Below, piece after piece: positions 32,968 to 42,327 of a stretch of DNA of 64,000 bases (position 1 is the first letter of the stretch; each line of letters begins with the position of its first letter). Under the pieces are notes generated by a model. That model was given only the letters and a program-made list of their open reading frames with translations. It was not told the DNA's origin and ran no database searches. A program made the position numbers and the translations under genes. The stretch comes from CAYWNA01 sp964459305 (GTDB lineage Bacteria; Planctomycetota; Planctomycetia; Pirellulales; Pirellulaceae), in assembly GCA_964459305.1 (NCBI GenBank), contig CAYWNA010000025.1, positions 1-64,000 on the forward strand, written 5' to 3'.

Positions 32968-35900
32968 TTAGGGTTTCGGTTTCGTCCGCCGACGCGACCG
33001 CTCCGGCCGTTGCAGGGTCACGTCCCCCACGTCTTTGGTCTGGCCCGCTTCGACAGTCGCGTCTGCGAGGACACGGCCGTACTTTCGGTTGCCCGATCCG
33101 AAAACCGTATACTTGCGTCCCGGTATCAGGCCGCGGATGTGAAAGCGGCCGCCTTCGTCTGTGCCGATTCGGAGCGCGGCGTTGCCGTAGTTTTCGCTTG
33201 GAACGCCCTCGCCCGCCAACGTGATGCCGGAAATGGGATTGCCGCTATCATCCATCAGCCGCCCGCGGATGCTGCCGGCGGGTTGCAGCCGGATGGTTAG
33301 CGGCACGGGCGGCTTGCCTTCCAGGCGATAGTAACCAGCCAGCTTGCGTTCCGGATGATGGAAGAACAGATCTCGCGGCCGGTCCGGGTAATAGCCTTCG
33401 ATACGAAACGTCTCGCCCTGGATCGGATACCATGCGCGTTGGATGTTCCCGCACACAATACCGCCCGAAAGAGGCTTCCCGTCCGGATCGAGCAGACGAC
33501 CCGTCAAATTCGTGCCTGATGTGAGCGTCAGGGGCAAGTCGATCGGTCCGGAGCCGACCTCCGGATTGATTTGCCGCAAGGCATGCTCGTTCATGGAGTG
33601 GCAGATGCCTGGAACGGTGGAGAACGTCTTCCCGCCCCCTCCCATGTCGAGCGTAGGTCCCGTAACGGTCTCCGCTCCAAGCCCTCGACGGAAGTTCGTG
33701 TGGTCATCGGCCATGAAGGTGATGAGGCCCATTCCGGGCAGAACGGCGATTCGGAAACGACCTTCTTCATCGGTTCGCCGTTCGTGGGAGATGAAGGTCC
33801 ATTTGAAGTGTGGGAACGACGCCAGATGCGTGTTGTCCCGAAAGGCGAAGTATTGGGCGCGACCGGTGACGGGTTTTCCCGTACGGTTGTCGACGGCCCG
33901 GCCTTGCACCCACACGCCCCGCTTCAACTGGAAGTCTTGCGTTGCCGCTAGCTTGTCGATGTCCGTGTCGACCGAAGCGCCAGCAGGCGGGTAGGCCGAA
34001 TCGGCCTTCGGAAACACGCTGATGCGGTGGTCATCTTCCAGCGGCAGTCCCTCCAGCCGATAACGGCCATCTCGGTCGGTCACATCGGCTACGAATGGCG
34101 AGCCGCCGCGGAAGAACGTGCCCATCTGGCCAGCGCTGACCAGCACGCCGGGAACGGGGCTGCCTGTGTCCGCATCGGTCACGCGACCAACAATGGGCTT
34201 CGACGGTCCAGGGGTGTGCACGAATTCGGAGCCATGAAAGATCTCCTGCAACTCCGATCGATGGCGCCAACGCCACTCATGCGGCACGACGATCTTCTCG
34301 CCCCGTCGCGTACGAGCTTTCACCTCGAGGGTCTCGATACCGGGTCCACTGATTAACAGTTGCGCGATCCGCTCGCGACCCACGCCGCGCAGCGTGAAGT
34401 GGCCGCTTTCGTCGGTCGTCACATCGGGCACGATGAACGGCAACTGAGGCCCATTCATGGTCCCGGCCGTATGCCGACGGAGCGAATAGAAGTCGGCTTT
34501 CTCCTCCTTGGACGCCGCCTCCCATGCGTCGAGGTTTTCGTCATCGTTAAACCAGACGTTATTCACCCGAATATGTGCCCCCCGCACCGGCTTGCCATCG
34601 GCATCCATCACGCGACCAGTGATGGGTGTGTCGTCTGGCACAAGTTTCAGCACTCGATCTGGATCGCTAAACAACTCCTCAAAACGGTCCAAATGCTTAG
34701 CAGGCAGCAACCTCCTGGCATTGCCCGTCGTCTCGAAGGCAATGGAAGAACAAGTGGCGAATCCGTATCCGTCGGCCGTAGCAACGATGGAATATACCAC
34801 CCACCCATCCCTGGCGTCCGGCTCGAAATCGGATCGCGTGGTGGCAAACTCGAGTCGTCCCTGGTCATCCGTCACCGCCCGCGGCTTGGCCACGTAGTCA
34901 ATCGCCGCGCCGTGGAACCAGTACACCTGGAAGACCTTCGCCCCGGCGACCGGTCTTCCGTCTGGATCGACCACGTGACCGCGGTATTCGAGTCGCAGGT
35001 CCTCCCCTCGGCCAGATGAATCGTCGTCTGTTTGTGCTGCATCTTCCGCAGGCGCGGCAGGGGCAGCGGACGCCGGCCGAGATTCGGCCGTGGATTGGGC
35101 CGGCCTTTCGACGCTGGTCGCGGTCGCATCGGCATCCGAGACTTTCCCCGGCGCCGGCAGATCGGCGGTTTGCTCGATCGTTCGCTCCCTCGCCTCGGAC
35201 GTCGCGGTTAGGCGAACCACCGCGACAGCGGTGATCACGAGTGCTGCGCTGACTAGCAGAAGACGTCCGGCAGTCCGGCCGAGCGGCAAGTGGGATCGGG
35301 CGCGATCCAGCAGGGCGCGCACTCGACGCTCCAACCTGGTCGACTGCGCCATCGCCACCGCGGCAGGCGTGGCCGCCAGGCGATGACTACGGACAATCTG
35401 TACCAGGTGTTGAGCGTAGTCGGGCGCGTGCCCGCCCGCCATCAATACACAGTCGTCACAGGCCAGTTCTCGTTCGATGCGCAGACGCCGCAAAGCGTAC
35501 CAGGCCAAGGGATGGAACCAGTACAACGCACAGACCAACCGGGCCAGTAACTGTATCGTCACGTCGTATCGCTTCACATGGGCCAACTCGTGCAGCAGCA
35601 CCAGCCGCTGCCGTTGCCGGGGCCAGTCTTGCCAGGTGGTTGGCAGGAGAACGAACGGGCGCACTACGCCCCATGTCCTGGGCACGAGCGATTGGTCCGT
35701 CTCCAGCAGGCAGACGTCGCGCCTTACGTCCAAATTGCGACACAACTCCGACATCAAACGGTGTTGCTTGTCTCCGACAACCGGCCAAGCGGCACGACCC
35801 AGTAGGTAGTTGTGGATCAGACCTGCCACGACGGGCAGCACGGCCATGGCCAGACCCAGCAGCCAGACGAAACCTGTCAGCACTTGCCAGGGGATGGAAG

Positions 35901-36375
35901 ACGTCGACGGATCCGATGCCGACTCCGGGTCCGCCGCGATCGTAAGATGTGACTGTTCTGCAAGGGCGGCTCTGTGGAAGCCACCCGCCGTCTCATTTCG
36001 CGAACGACCGTCCAGCGGCATGGCTGTTCCATGTGCCTGCTCGGCTAACAGCGGCACTGTTTGAGGCGCAACTTTCCGATCGGCCGCCTTCACAGACACG
36101 TGGTCCGACACCGCCACCGTGTTTGACTCGACGACCTGAGGAAGAACCGCCAAACGCCACCCGGGCAAGAGCGCCGACAGGACCGGCAACAGCAGCAGCC
36201 CGCCGAAGGCGAGGCTCCACATCCGATGGCGCACGGCCGCGGACGCTCGGCGCAGCAAGGCCGCCGCAAGGCATGCGATAACCAGCAATATGGTCGCCTT
36301 GACGATCGAATCCAGCAGCAAAAGCGCCACGAATTCGCGCGTGGCAGCTCTGAGTAAATCGGTTGCGCAAGTCAT
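32968..36375 (-). CDS. M56 (BlaR1/MecR1-type) membrane peptidase with carboxypeptidase-regulatory-like repeats
   Basis: 1135 residues. The N-terminal membrane part (helices near 15-40, 55-75, 165-190) carries the zinc site HELAH at 262-266 with ERELACDD (Glu about 303) and a fourth helix at about 370-390. In place of the penicillin-binding sensor domain of BlaR1, the ~740-residue outer portion has about six beta-sandwich repeats of the G-x-V-x-D-x-x-G-x-P-V-x-G-A type (RGHVVDPDGRPVAGAKV, ITGRVMDADGKPVRGAHI and so on). Such proteins cleave a BlaI repressor after sensing an external signal. Starts directly after the blaI-like stop (TAGATG). Confidence 0.92.
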   Translation of the reverse strand: MTCATDLLRAATREFVALLLLDSIVKATILLVIACLAAALLRRASAAVRHRMWSLAFGGLLLLPVLSALLPGWRLAVLPQVVESNTVAVSDHVSVKAADRKVAPQTVPLLAEQAHGTAMPLDGRSRNETAGGFHRAALAEQSHLTIAADPESASDPSTSSIPWQVLTGFVWLLGLAMAVLPVVAGLIHNYLLGRAAWPVVGDKQHRLMSELCRNLDVRRDVCLLETDQSLVPRTWGVVRPFVLLPTTWQDWPRQRQRLVLLHELAHVKRYDVTIQLLARLVCALYWFHPLAWYALRRLRIERELACDDCVLMAGGHAPDYAQHLVQIVRSHRLAATPAAVAMAQSTRLERRVRALLDRARSHLPLGRTAGRLLLVSAALVITAVAVVRLTATSEARERTIEQTADLPAPGKVSDADATATSVERPAQSTAESRPASAAPAAPAEDAAQTDDDSSGRGEDLRLEYRGHVVDPDGRPVAGAKVFQVYWFHGAAIDYVAKPRAVTDDQGRLEFATTRSDFEPDARDGWVVYSIVATADGYGFATCSSIAFETTGNARRLLPAKHLDRFEELFSDPDRVLKLVPDDTPITGRVMDADGKPVRGAHIRVNNVWFNDDENLDAWEAASKEEKADFYSLRRHTAGTMNGPQLPFIVPDVTTDESGHFTLRGVGRERIAQLLISGPGIETLEVKARTRRGEKIVVPHEWRWRHRSELQEIFHGSEFVHTPGPSKPIVGRVTDADTGSPVPGVLVSAGQMGTFFRGGSPFVADVTDRDGRYRLEGLPLEDDHRISVFPKADSAYPPAGASVDTDIDKLAATQDFQLKRGVWVQGRAVDNRTGKPVTGRAQYFAFRDNTHLASFPHFKWTFISHERRTDEEGRFRIAVLPGMGLITFMADDHTNFRRGLGAETVTGPTLDMGGGGKTFSTVPGICHSMNEHALRQINPEVGSGPIDLPLTLTSGTNLTGRLLDPDGKPLSGGIVCGNIQRAWYPIQGETFRIEGYYPDRPRDLFFHHPERKLAGYYRLEGKPPVPLTIRLQPAGSIRGRLMDDSGNPISGITLAGEGVPSENYGNAALRIGTDEGGRFHIRGLIPGRKYTVFGSGNRKYGRVLADATVEAGQTKDVGDVTLQRPERSRRRTKPKP

Positions 36376-36768
36376 CTATCCGTCCTCCCTTCGAGTCTGT
36401 TCGATGAGTCGTTCGATGCGATTCAGATCATCCTCCGACAGTTTTTCGGAACTGGCATCCAAAATGGCGGCCACGGCATCGGTGGCCGAGTCGCCGAAGA
36501 ACGTTTTGATCAGGTGCTCGAGCGCGGATCGGCTGGCCGAGTCCTTCGTCTGCATTGGCCGATAAACGTATTTCGTTCCTTCGCGGCGGTGACGAAGGAA
36601 ACCCTTGCCCTCCAAATGCCGGATCATCGTCCGCACCGCCGAGTAGCTCGGTGGATCCGGCAACCGCTCCAGCACATCGCCGACCGATGCTTCGCCGAGC
36701 TGAAAGATGACATCCATGATTTGGCGTTCGCGACGCCCCAGATCCCGCTGCGATTTTTTCTTGCCCAT
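36376..36768 (-). CDS. blaI: BlaI/MecI/CopY-family transcriptional repressor
   Basis: 130 residues, typical length. Winged-helix DNA-binding part (LGRRERQIMDVIFQLGEASV, PSYSAVRTMIRHLEGKG, then the wing HRREGTKYVYRP) and a C-terminal dimerisation helix region ending LNRIERLIEQTRR. Represses its own operon until cleaved by the membrane M56 partner. The gene is adjacent to that partner and carries a palindromic operator pair and promoter upstream. Confidence 0.95.
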   Translation of the reverse strand: MGKKKSQRDLGRRERQIMDVIFQLGEASVGDVLERLPDPPSYSAVRTMIRHLEGKGFLRHRREGTKYVYRPMQTKDSASRSALEHLIKTFFGDSATDAVAAILDASSEKLSEDDLNRIERLIEQTRREDG

Positions 36769-36815
36769 GCCGCATCCTTCTGCTGGTCAGTTATGCCGGT
36801 CCGGGGCGAAGATGA

Positions 36816-36902
36816 TTCGTTTAACCGCGACCCGCCAGGGGAGCGCGTCCGAGCGACGGTGGTTACTCACGCGCTCCCCTGGCGGGTCGCGGTTAAACGA
36901 AA
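36816..36902. repeat. Inverted repeat, TTTAACCGC family, copy 2
   Basis: Near-perfect arms (TTCGTTTAACCGCGACCCGC and onward; the right arm ends GGTCGCGGTTAAACGAAA) of about 33 nt with a ~20-nt loop. It lies in the 5' leader of the blaI-type operon, between the promoter (36981-37009) and the start codon (36768). Confidence 0.9.
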
Positions 36903-36958
36903 AAATGTGCCAATCCTCACCGGTCGCGGCATATTGGTTTGAACCGGGAAAATCCAAG

Positions 36959-36974
36959 TGGCAATGAATTGCCA
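36959..36974. promoter_or_regulatory. Operator 2 (TGGCAATGAATTGCCA)
   Basis: Perfect 16-bp palindrome directly downstream of the -10 element of the blaI-type promoter. With operator 1 it forms two sites spaced 18 bp centre to centre, fitting a dimeric winged-helix repressor. Confidence 0.65.
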
Positions 36975-36976
36975 AA

Positions 36977-36992
36977 TGGCAATATAGTGCCA
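36977..36992. promoter_or_regulatory. Operator 1 (TGGCAATATAGTGCCA)
   Basis: Palindrome TGGCA-N6-TGCCA overlapping the -10 hexamer. Binding here would block RNA polymerase. The half-site TGGCA is shared with operator 2. Confidence 0.65.
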
Positions 36993-37009
36993 CCTTGCAG
37001 GCAAGTCAA
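36981..37009 (-). promoter_or_regulatory. Promoter of the blaI/M56 operon
   Basis: On the minus strand: TTGACT (37009-37004), 17-bp spacer, TATATT (36986-36981). Close to the sigma70 consensus. The expected transcription start near 36973 falls in operator 2. Confidence 0.7.
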
Positions 37010-37086
37010 TAGTCTTTAGGGGAAATCTTGGAAAGAGCACACTCCTGGATCGTCATCAGATGTACCGATCTCGGTGGAGAACACTT

Positions 37087-37156
37087 CGTTTAACCGCAAG
37101 CCGTCGCGAAGGAGGAGCCCACGCGGCCGCGCACGCCTCCGGCTTGCGGTTAAACG
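37087..37156. repeat. Inverted repeat, TTTAACCGC family, copy 3
   Basis: Arms CGTTTAACCGCAAGCCG at 37087-37103 and the exact complement at 37140-37156. It lies just past the 3' end of the GH105-PL22 gene (37198, minus strand) and upstream of the blaI promoter. Confidence 0.9.
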
Positions 37157-37197
37157 AGCAAGTGTGCATTCCTCACCGGTGGTCGCGTTCGAGAGAC

Positions 37198-39969
37198 CTA
37201 CTCGGCAAGGATGAACATCTCCTGCATGCTGTTCCATGCGTTGGCCGTGTTGCCGTGGCCGGTGAGGCGGACGTAGCGGGCAGTGAACGGACGGATTTCG
37301 CACGGCTCGGCGCCCGGTGCGGTGCCGCTGCTGGTGCCGTTGAAGATGACTTTCCACTGGTCGCCGTCGTCGGAGATGGCAATCTCGAATCGCTCTTTGC
37401 GTTTATCCCCGGCGTACCAGGAGATGAAAATCCGGCCGACTGAAGCCGCTGTGCCAAGGTCATATTGGATCCATTGCCCGTCGCCTTCGGCGCCCCACAA
37501 GGTCGTTAGGTCGCCATCGATTGTGTTATCGGGCCCGAATGTCGGCTTGAATCCGCTGGCGGTAGCCGACTTGACCGGGAGCCTCTTTTCCATGAGGTCT
37601 TTCGGCGGCTTTGTCCGGGTCATGTCGTGTTCACCGGTCGGGCTGAGCATCTCCGGCGAGATTTCGTTCACGTCCTTCAAGTCGGACGCGTCCAGAAGGA
37701 AGATGTGGTTGGTCTCGGTGGTGGGATCGCCGCCGGTGAAAAGAATCCACTTGCGATCGGGCGTGATCTGAGGGTGGAAATGGGCCTTTTGGCCACCGCC
37801 GTAAGTGGGCCAGTCGCCGCAGAGTTGCAGCCACTGGTCGCCCCGCTCATTGTTCAATCGGACCAGGGCGATCATCTGGTGGATCTTGCCGCTGCATTCG
37901 TAGAACCACAGCCGTCCTTCGGGATCCCCGCCCGTGTGTACGTATCCCAGGCCGGGCGGCAGTTTGAATTCGAAACGCCGCCGAGTGAACGGTTCGTACA
38001 GGCCCGAGTACCCCAGCCCCGGTACTTCGTAGGCGATTCCGCGCCGCGTCATCAGGAAATGGCAAAGGTGTCCACGCACTCCGGGATCTCCAACGCGCAA
38101 TTCGGTGTGATGCCCGCCGTTCAAGTCGGTCATCATGATCCCGTTGTGACCAGCCGGGTGACAGTAGACGAAGTGTTGGTTGTCGTAGGCCGTCACGTGG
38201 TGGATCGCCACGTCGATGGTGCTGAGTACGCGCTGCTGCCGTTTGTCGAAGTTGTACGCGACGACCTTCGCCCCTTTGCACGGACCGCGGCGCGAGCTGC
38301 CTTTGGGGGCGTCGATGTAGACCAGCCATTGGCCGTCGGGCGTGGCGCAGTTTTGGCCGATCGGTTCTCGGTCTTCGGGCAAAACGAACAGCAATTCATC
38401 TTCCAGCGTCTCGACGTCGACCATGCGGACACGGTTGCCGTCGAAGTAAATCACCTCGGCCCGGGCGACGTTCAACACACTGCGATGGTCCAGCACGCCG
38501 CGGCCGCTCGCGACGCACCAATATCGCCATTGCGTCTTGGGGCATTTGCCTTGCGTCAATTGGACCGACTCGCCGCTACCCATGTTCAGACGATGCAACT
38601 GCACTTCGTCATCCTCGGCCCGGTGGTAGATCAGGTATTTGGCATCTTTGGTGATCGTTGGGATGAAATAGTACAGCGGATAGCAGAACGCGTTGCCCGA
38701 CGTCAGTTGCACGGCCGACCGGCCGGTTCCCGGGGCCTTCAGCCGCTTGAAGCCATCCGACAACGGCATCTCGACCGCCTCCGCTGTATCCGGCCAACCC
38801 AACGCGGCGGACCAGCGATCGCGGACGGTCGATTCTTGATACTCCGTTTCGTACTTCTGACGGATTGCGTCCGTGAACAGATCGGACTCGACCAGCTTGA
38901 CCATCTGTTCGCCAGCCAACAGCAACAGGCCCATGGCATACTCGTGGGTCATTTCCGGCGTCGCCGGCTTGGGCGACGCGCCCACGGGCTGGACGAAGCC
39001 GAGCTTCCCGCCGAGGTGGACGTGGCGAACCAGACCGCTCCAAGCTCTCATCACCGCAGGCAAAAAGGTTTCGGCGTCGAGCAACCCGTTGTTGATTCCC
39101 CAGGTCACGGCGTAGCAGAAAAACGCTGTGCCGCTGGTTTCAGGATTGGGGCATTGGTCCGGATCGTCGAGGTTCGATCGCCAAAGACCGTCCGAACACT
39201 GTCGCTTGGCGATGGAAGCCGACATTGTGCGGAACAGTTCAACATAGCGGTCGTAATACTCGTTCTCTTTCGGCAGGTACTGCAGCACTCGCGGGATTCC
39301 GCCCAGGACCCAGCCATTTCCACGCGACCAGAACACCTTGCGACCATTTGGCGTGGTGGCGTCGAAGTAACCGGCGTCGCGGTAGAACAGACCGTATTCT
39401 CTGTCAAACAGATGATCGGTGACCGCCCAGTAGACTTCGTTCAGATAGTCGTAGTACTTCGGATCCCCGGTGGCTTTGCCGAGCATGGCAATCGTCGGGG
39501 GACCGACGTACAGCGTATCGCAGTAGTACCATCCCTTGGTCGGCGACTCGCCGGCGCGGATCGTTGCGATGCGCGAATCGACGTAGGCTTGAATCTTGGC
39601 AATCCGGCCGGGATCGGGCTGGATGAAGTGAAGCTCCAAGTAGGTTTGTCCGCAGGTTTTCTTGTTCGCACGCTCGCTTTCGTCGCCTTCGGCCCAGTCG
39701 TGCTTCTCGGCCCAGCGGACAGCTTGGTCCAGGATTTCCGGATCTTGGGTCGTGCGGTAGAGGCCCATGACTCCCGTGTAATAGGTCGCCCGAATCCAAT
39801 TGCGGTCGGTTTGTTTCCATGGATGTGCGAGCTGGTAATCACGTACACTTCGCATCACTTCGACGATCTTCTCTCTTGTGAAGATGCCATCTGCTTTCGA
39901 CTCCGCGGAATAGACCGCCGAAAGCATGCCAAACAGACAGGCTGCAAACGCGACAAGATGAACTCTCAC
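37198..39969 (-). CDS. Secreted GH105/88 - PL22-like propeller - discoidin fusion
   Basis: 923 residues from a GTG at 39969, chosen because AAAGGAG is 6-7 nt upstream and a signal peptide follows at once. Domain 1 (about 30-400): alpha/alpha-barrel of the GH88/105 unsaturated uronyl hydrolase type (WSRGNGWVLGGI, GTAFFCYAVTWGIN). Domain 2 (about 400-780): oligogalacturonate-lyase-like propeller, with GGQKAHFHPQI giving the Q-x-x-H-x-H metal pattern of PL22. Domain 3 (last ~140): F5/8 type C module. Likely cleaves pectin oligomers by beta-elimination and removes the resulting unsaturated uronates. Confidence 0.85.
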   Translation of the reverse strand: MRVHLVAFAACLFGMLSAVYSAESKADGIFTREKIVEVMRSVRDYQLAHPWKQTDRNWIRATYYTGVMGLYRTTQDPEILDQAVRWAEKHDWAEGDESERANKKTCGQTYLELHFIQPDPGRIAKIQAYVDSRIATIRAGESPTKGWYYCDTLYVGPPTIAMLGKATGDPKYYDYLNEVYWAVTDHLFDREYGLFYRDAGYFDATTPNGRKVFWSRGNGWVLGGIPRVLQYLPKENEYYDRYVELFRTMSASIAKRQCSDGLWRSNLDDPDQCPNPETSGTAFFCYAVTWGINNGLLDAETFLPAVMRAWSGLVRHVHLGGKLGFVQPVGASPKPATPEMTHEYAMGLLLLAGEQMVKLVESDLFTDAIRQKYETEYQESTVRDRWSAALGWPDTAEAVEMPLSDGFKRLKAPGTGRSAVQLTSGNAFCYPLYYFIPTITKDAKYLIYHRAEDDEVQLHRLNMGSGESVQLTQGKCPKTQWRYWCVASGRGVLDHRSVLNVARAEVIYFDGNRVRMVDVETLEDELLFVLPEDREPIGQNCATPDGQWLVYIDAPKGSSRRGPCKGAKVVAYNFDKRQQRVLSTIDVAIHHVTAYDNQHFVYCHPAGHNGIMMTDLNGGHHTELRVGDPGVRGHLCHFLMTRRGIAYEVPGLGYSGLYEPFTRRRFEFKLPPGLGYVHTGGDPEGRLWFYECSGKIHQMIALVRLNNERGDQWLQLCGDWPTYGGGQKAHFHPQITPDRKWILFTGGDPTTETNHIFLLDASDLKDVNEISPEMLSPTGEHDMTRTKPPKDLMEKRLPVKSATASGFKPTFGPDNTIDGDLTTLWGAEGDGQWIQYDLGTAASVGRIFISWYAGDKRKERFEIAISDDGDQWKVIFNGTSSGTAPGAEPCEIRPFTARYVRLTGHGNTANAWNSMQEMFILAE

Positions 39970-40139
39970 AACCGACTCCTTTGTGGCTTGACTCTTGCAG
40001 GATAATCGATCCGACGATTGTAGCACACGTCCGACGCCAGAGGGTAGAATTGCCGGTTCACCGTGCCGGTAAGAGGGCGAGACTTCTCGTTCGTCCGCCT
40101 TCGCCCCGGTCGTGGAGATTTCTGCTACAATAGCATTCC

Positions 40140-40865
40140 ATGACGAGCCACACCGAGCCTGAGATGCGCGAGAATGTCGACGAACAACCGGGGCAGGAAA
40201 ACGCCAACTTTGACGCCGCCATTGTGCACTTTTGCCGCGGCGAGATTCACCGCTTGACCGTTTGGCGCCAACGTCTGGACGTGACAAGCAACTGGGCCAT
40301 CCTGCTCATGGTTGCCTTGATCACCTTCACGCTTGGATCGTCCGATGTGCCGCATTTCACACTCCTATTAGGTCTGGCGCTCATCGGCATCTCTGTACTG
40401 ATCGAGGGCCGGCGCTACTGTCACCTGCATCACTGCGGGTGGCGACTGTACTTGATCGAGTCGGGTTACTATGCCAACCTACTGGATCCTTCGGGTACTC
40501 CGCCTGTGGCTGACTGGCGCAAGAGGCTCGCCGACGACCTGCGACATCCGCGTTTAATGCTGAGCTGGTTTGGGGCCACGCGTATACGGCTTCGCCGCAA
40601 CTATCTTATGGTCCTGTATTTCGTAACAGCGGCCTGGATCACCAAGCTCTTCATTCACCCGAAGCGTCCCGCTTCGATGGGCGACTTCTACGATCGTCTT
40701 GCGGTTGGCGAATTGATCCCGCCTTGGTTTGTGGCTGTCACCGCCTTCGTGTCCGTGGCCGGCGCGACCATGCTCGCCGCGACCTGTCAGCCTGCCGAGA
40801 ACCTCGAAAAATGGGGCGGCGCTTTCGCTGATCCTCCCGATCAGCAAGAGAGCGAAACAAACTAA
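40140..40865 (+). CDS. DUF2270 membrane protein
   Basis: 241 residues. The segment FCRGEIHRLTVWRQRLDVTSNWAI is the DUF2270 opening, followed by about four transmembrane helices (around 50-70, 75-90, 155-172, 210-228). Function unknown. Divergent from the GH105-PL22 gene; the stop overlaps the next start (TAATG). Confidence 0.8.
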   Translation: MTSHTEPEMRENVDEQPGQENANFDAAIVHFCRGEIHRLTVWRQRLDVTSNWAILLMVALITFTLGSSDVPHFTLLLGLALIGISVLIEGRRYCHLHHCGWRLYLIESGYYANLLDPSGTPPVADWRKRLADDLRHPRLMLSWFGATRIRLRRNYLMVLYFVTAAWITKLFIHPKRPASMGDFYDRLAVGELIPPWFVAVTAFVSVAGATMLAATCQPAENLEKWGGAFADPPDQQESETN

Positions 40866-42268
40866 TGGCAACAACCAGAGCATTTTGCGATTGGCTGTCC
40901 AGAATGGCACATCTGCTTGTGGCGGCGTGTGCCTTCACTTGCTTGGCCACCGTTGCCGTAGCCCAGGACACGGGCTTATTGCCGAATCCCGGCTTCGAGC
41001 AAGGAATCACCGGATGGGTGTTCCGTCCCGGTGACGACTCGCAGGTCTCGTTCGTCGACGGCGGGGACGATCGTGGCAATGTCATCGCGTTGCGTCCCGA
41101 TGGAAGGATTCTCGGAATCGAGACGGAGAGGCTCCAGATCGGGAAGGACCTGCAGCCCGATCAGGCATATTGCGTCGAGGCACAATTGAAGAATGAAGGA
41201 CTGCAAAAGGGCATTTTTGCCTTCTCGATGTATTGCTTCGATGCCGATGGGAAATCGCTGAAGCAGATCGCTTTCTATGGTCTGAGCACGCGATCGAAAC
41301 CGCACGAATGGAAGAAGCGGCGTGGCGAATTCGGGCCTGGCACGCGCAACCCGTTACCGGAGGGAACGAAGAGCGTGTGCATCCGGTTCTCGTTCTACGA
41401 GGCGAACGGGGACTGCCAGGGAAAGACATTTGTGGATGGCGTGAATCTCCAAACGTACGATCCGCCGGTCTACGAGGGCTGGCCGCTGGAGATCGTTGCA
41501 GACGTTGGGGATCTTCAAATTCGCTTCGAAAGTCGCTCTTTCTGGACGCTCTACCGCATCGACTACAAAGGCGATTGGATCTGCCGGGACCGTTTCGGCA
41601 GCCACTATGGTACGGTTGCCAGTTTTCCCGGCGTCGGCTTCATCGGCTCCGGGCACACGGAGAACGAGAACGAAGAGATTGTTGATCTCAAGCTCTTTGT
41701 CGATGGCAAGTCGGTGGTGAGGCCGGAAACGAAACTCACGTGTCAGGAGATCCGCCTACAGAAGCAATCGCGCATCCGAGACCTCACCTTGAGCACAGAA
41801 ATCACGGTGAAGGACAATCGGATTATGGAAGACGTGAGACTCAGCGCGACAAAGCCCACGGCCGTGAAACTGATCTATCACTTCATGCATCCGTGGACGT
41901 TCACCGCTACTGAGTATCTGGCCGAGTCGCTCGACGGCATTCGTATTGAAGGCTCTTTCACGGGCGACAGGCAACAGAAAATCGACAAGGCCACTCGCTG
42001 GTCGGCGATCTACGACCCGCCCACAGAAAAGGGCGCCCTCACGTACGTGCTCGATGCCCCGGCCGATGACGACTGGCGAACTCGGTACTGGGACGTGCCT
42101 GGCGTGTATCGAAAGCACTACCTTGCGACGTTTTTGAACAAGACCGTACCCGCCGACAGGGAGTACCGTTACCGTATTCTGACTGTGCCGTTCGAGGCAA
42201 CGCAGGACCGTTGGAGAGATACCGCGGAGCGCGTTGCCGATTCGTGTGCTGAACCGAACGAGGAGTAG
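40865..42268 (+). CDS. Secreted protein with an N-terminal carbohydrate-binding-like domain
   Basis: 467 residues. Signal peptide (about 14-34), then a jelly-roll CBM-like module (LLPNPGFEQGITGWVF, about 38-195) as found in secreted glycan-degrading enzymes, and a C-terminal beta-rich domain I do not recognise (HFMHPWTFTATEYLAESLDG). Co-transcription with the DUF2270 gene is indicated by the 1-bp overlap, though no functional link is evident. Confidence 0.7.
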   Translation: MATTRAFCDWLSRMAHLLVAACAFTCLATVAVAQDTGLLPNPGFEQGITGWVFRPGDDSQVSFVDGGDDRGNVIALRPDGRILGIETERLQIGKDLQPDQAYCVEAQLKNEGLQKGIFAFSMYCFDADGKSLKQIAFYGLSTRSKPHEWKKRRGEFGPGTRNPLPEGTKSVCIRFSFYEANGDCQGKTFVDGVNLQTYDPPVYEGWPLEIVADVGDLQIRFESRSFWTLYRIDYKGDWICRDRFGSHYGTVASFPGVGFIGSGHTENENEEIVDLKLFVDGKSVVRPETKLTCQEIRLQKQSRIRDLTLSTEITVKDNRIMEDVRLSATKPTAVKLIYHFMHPWTFTATEYLAESLDGIRIEGSFTGDRQQKIDKATRWSAIYDPPTEKGALTYVLDAPADDDWRTRYWDVPGVYRKHYLATFLNKTVPADREYRYRILTVPFEATQDRWRDTAERVADSCAEPNEE

Positions 42269-42327
42269 ATGAAGACGACAGTCCGCGCATAAGGCGTGGG
42301 TCTGGGATTGCGGACGCGACTTCTTCC

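Noticed and set aside
32968..36768. Beta-lactam resistance operon
   Set aside because: The BlaI/M56 pair has no beta-lactamase nearby and the M56 protein lacks a penicillin-binding sensor domain.
37627..40005. Open 792-codon plus-strand frame antisense to the GH105-PL22 fusion
   Set aside because: The minus strand has signal peptide, RBS and recognisable domains; the plus-strand frame has none and codon usage of an antisense shadow.
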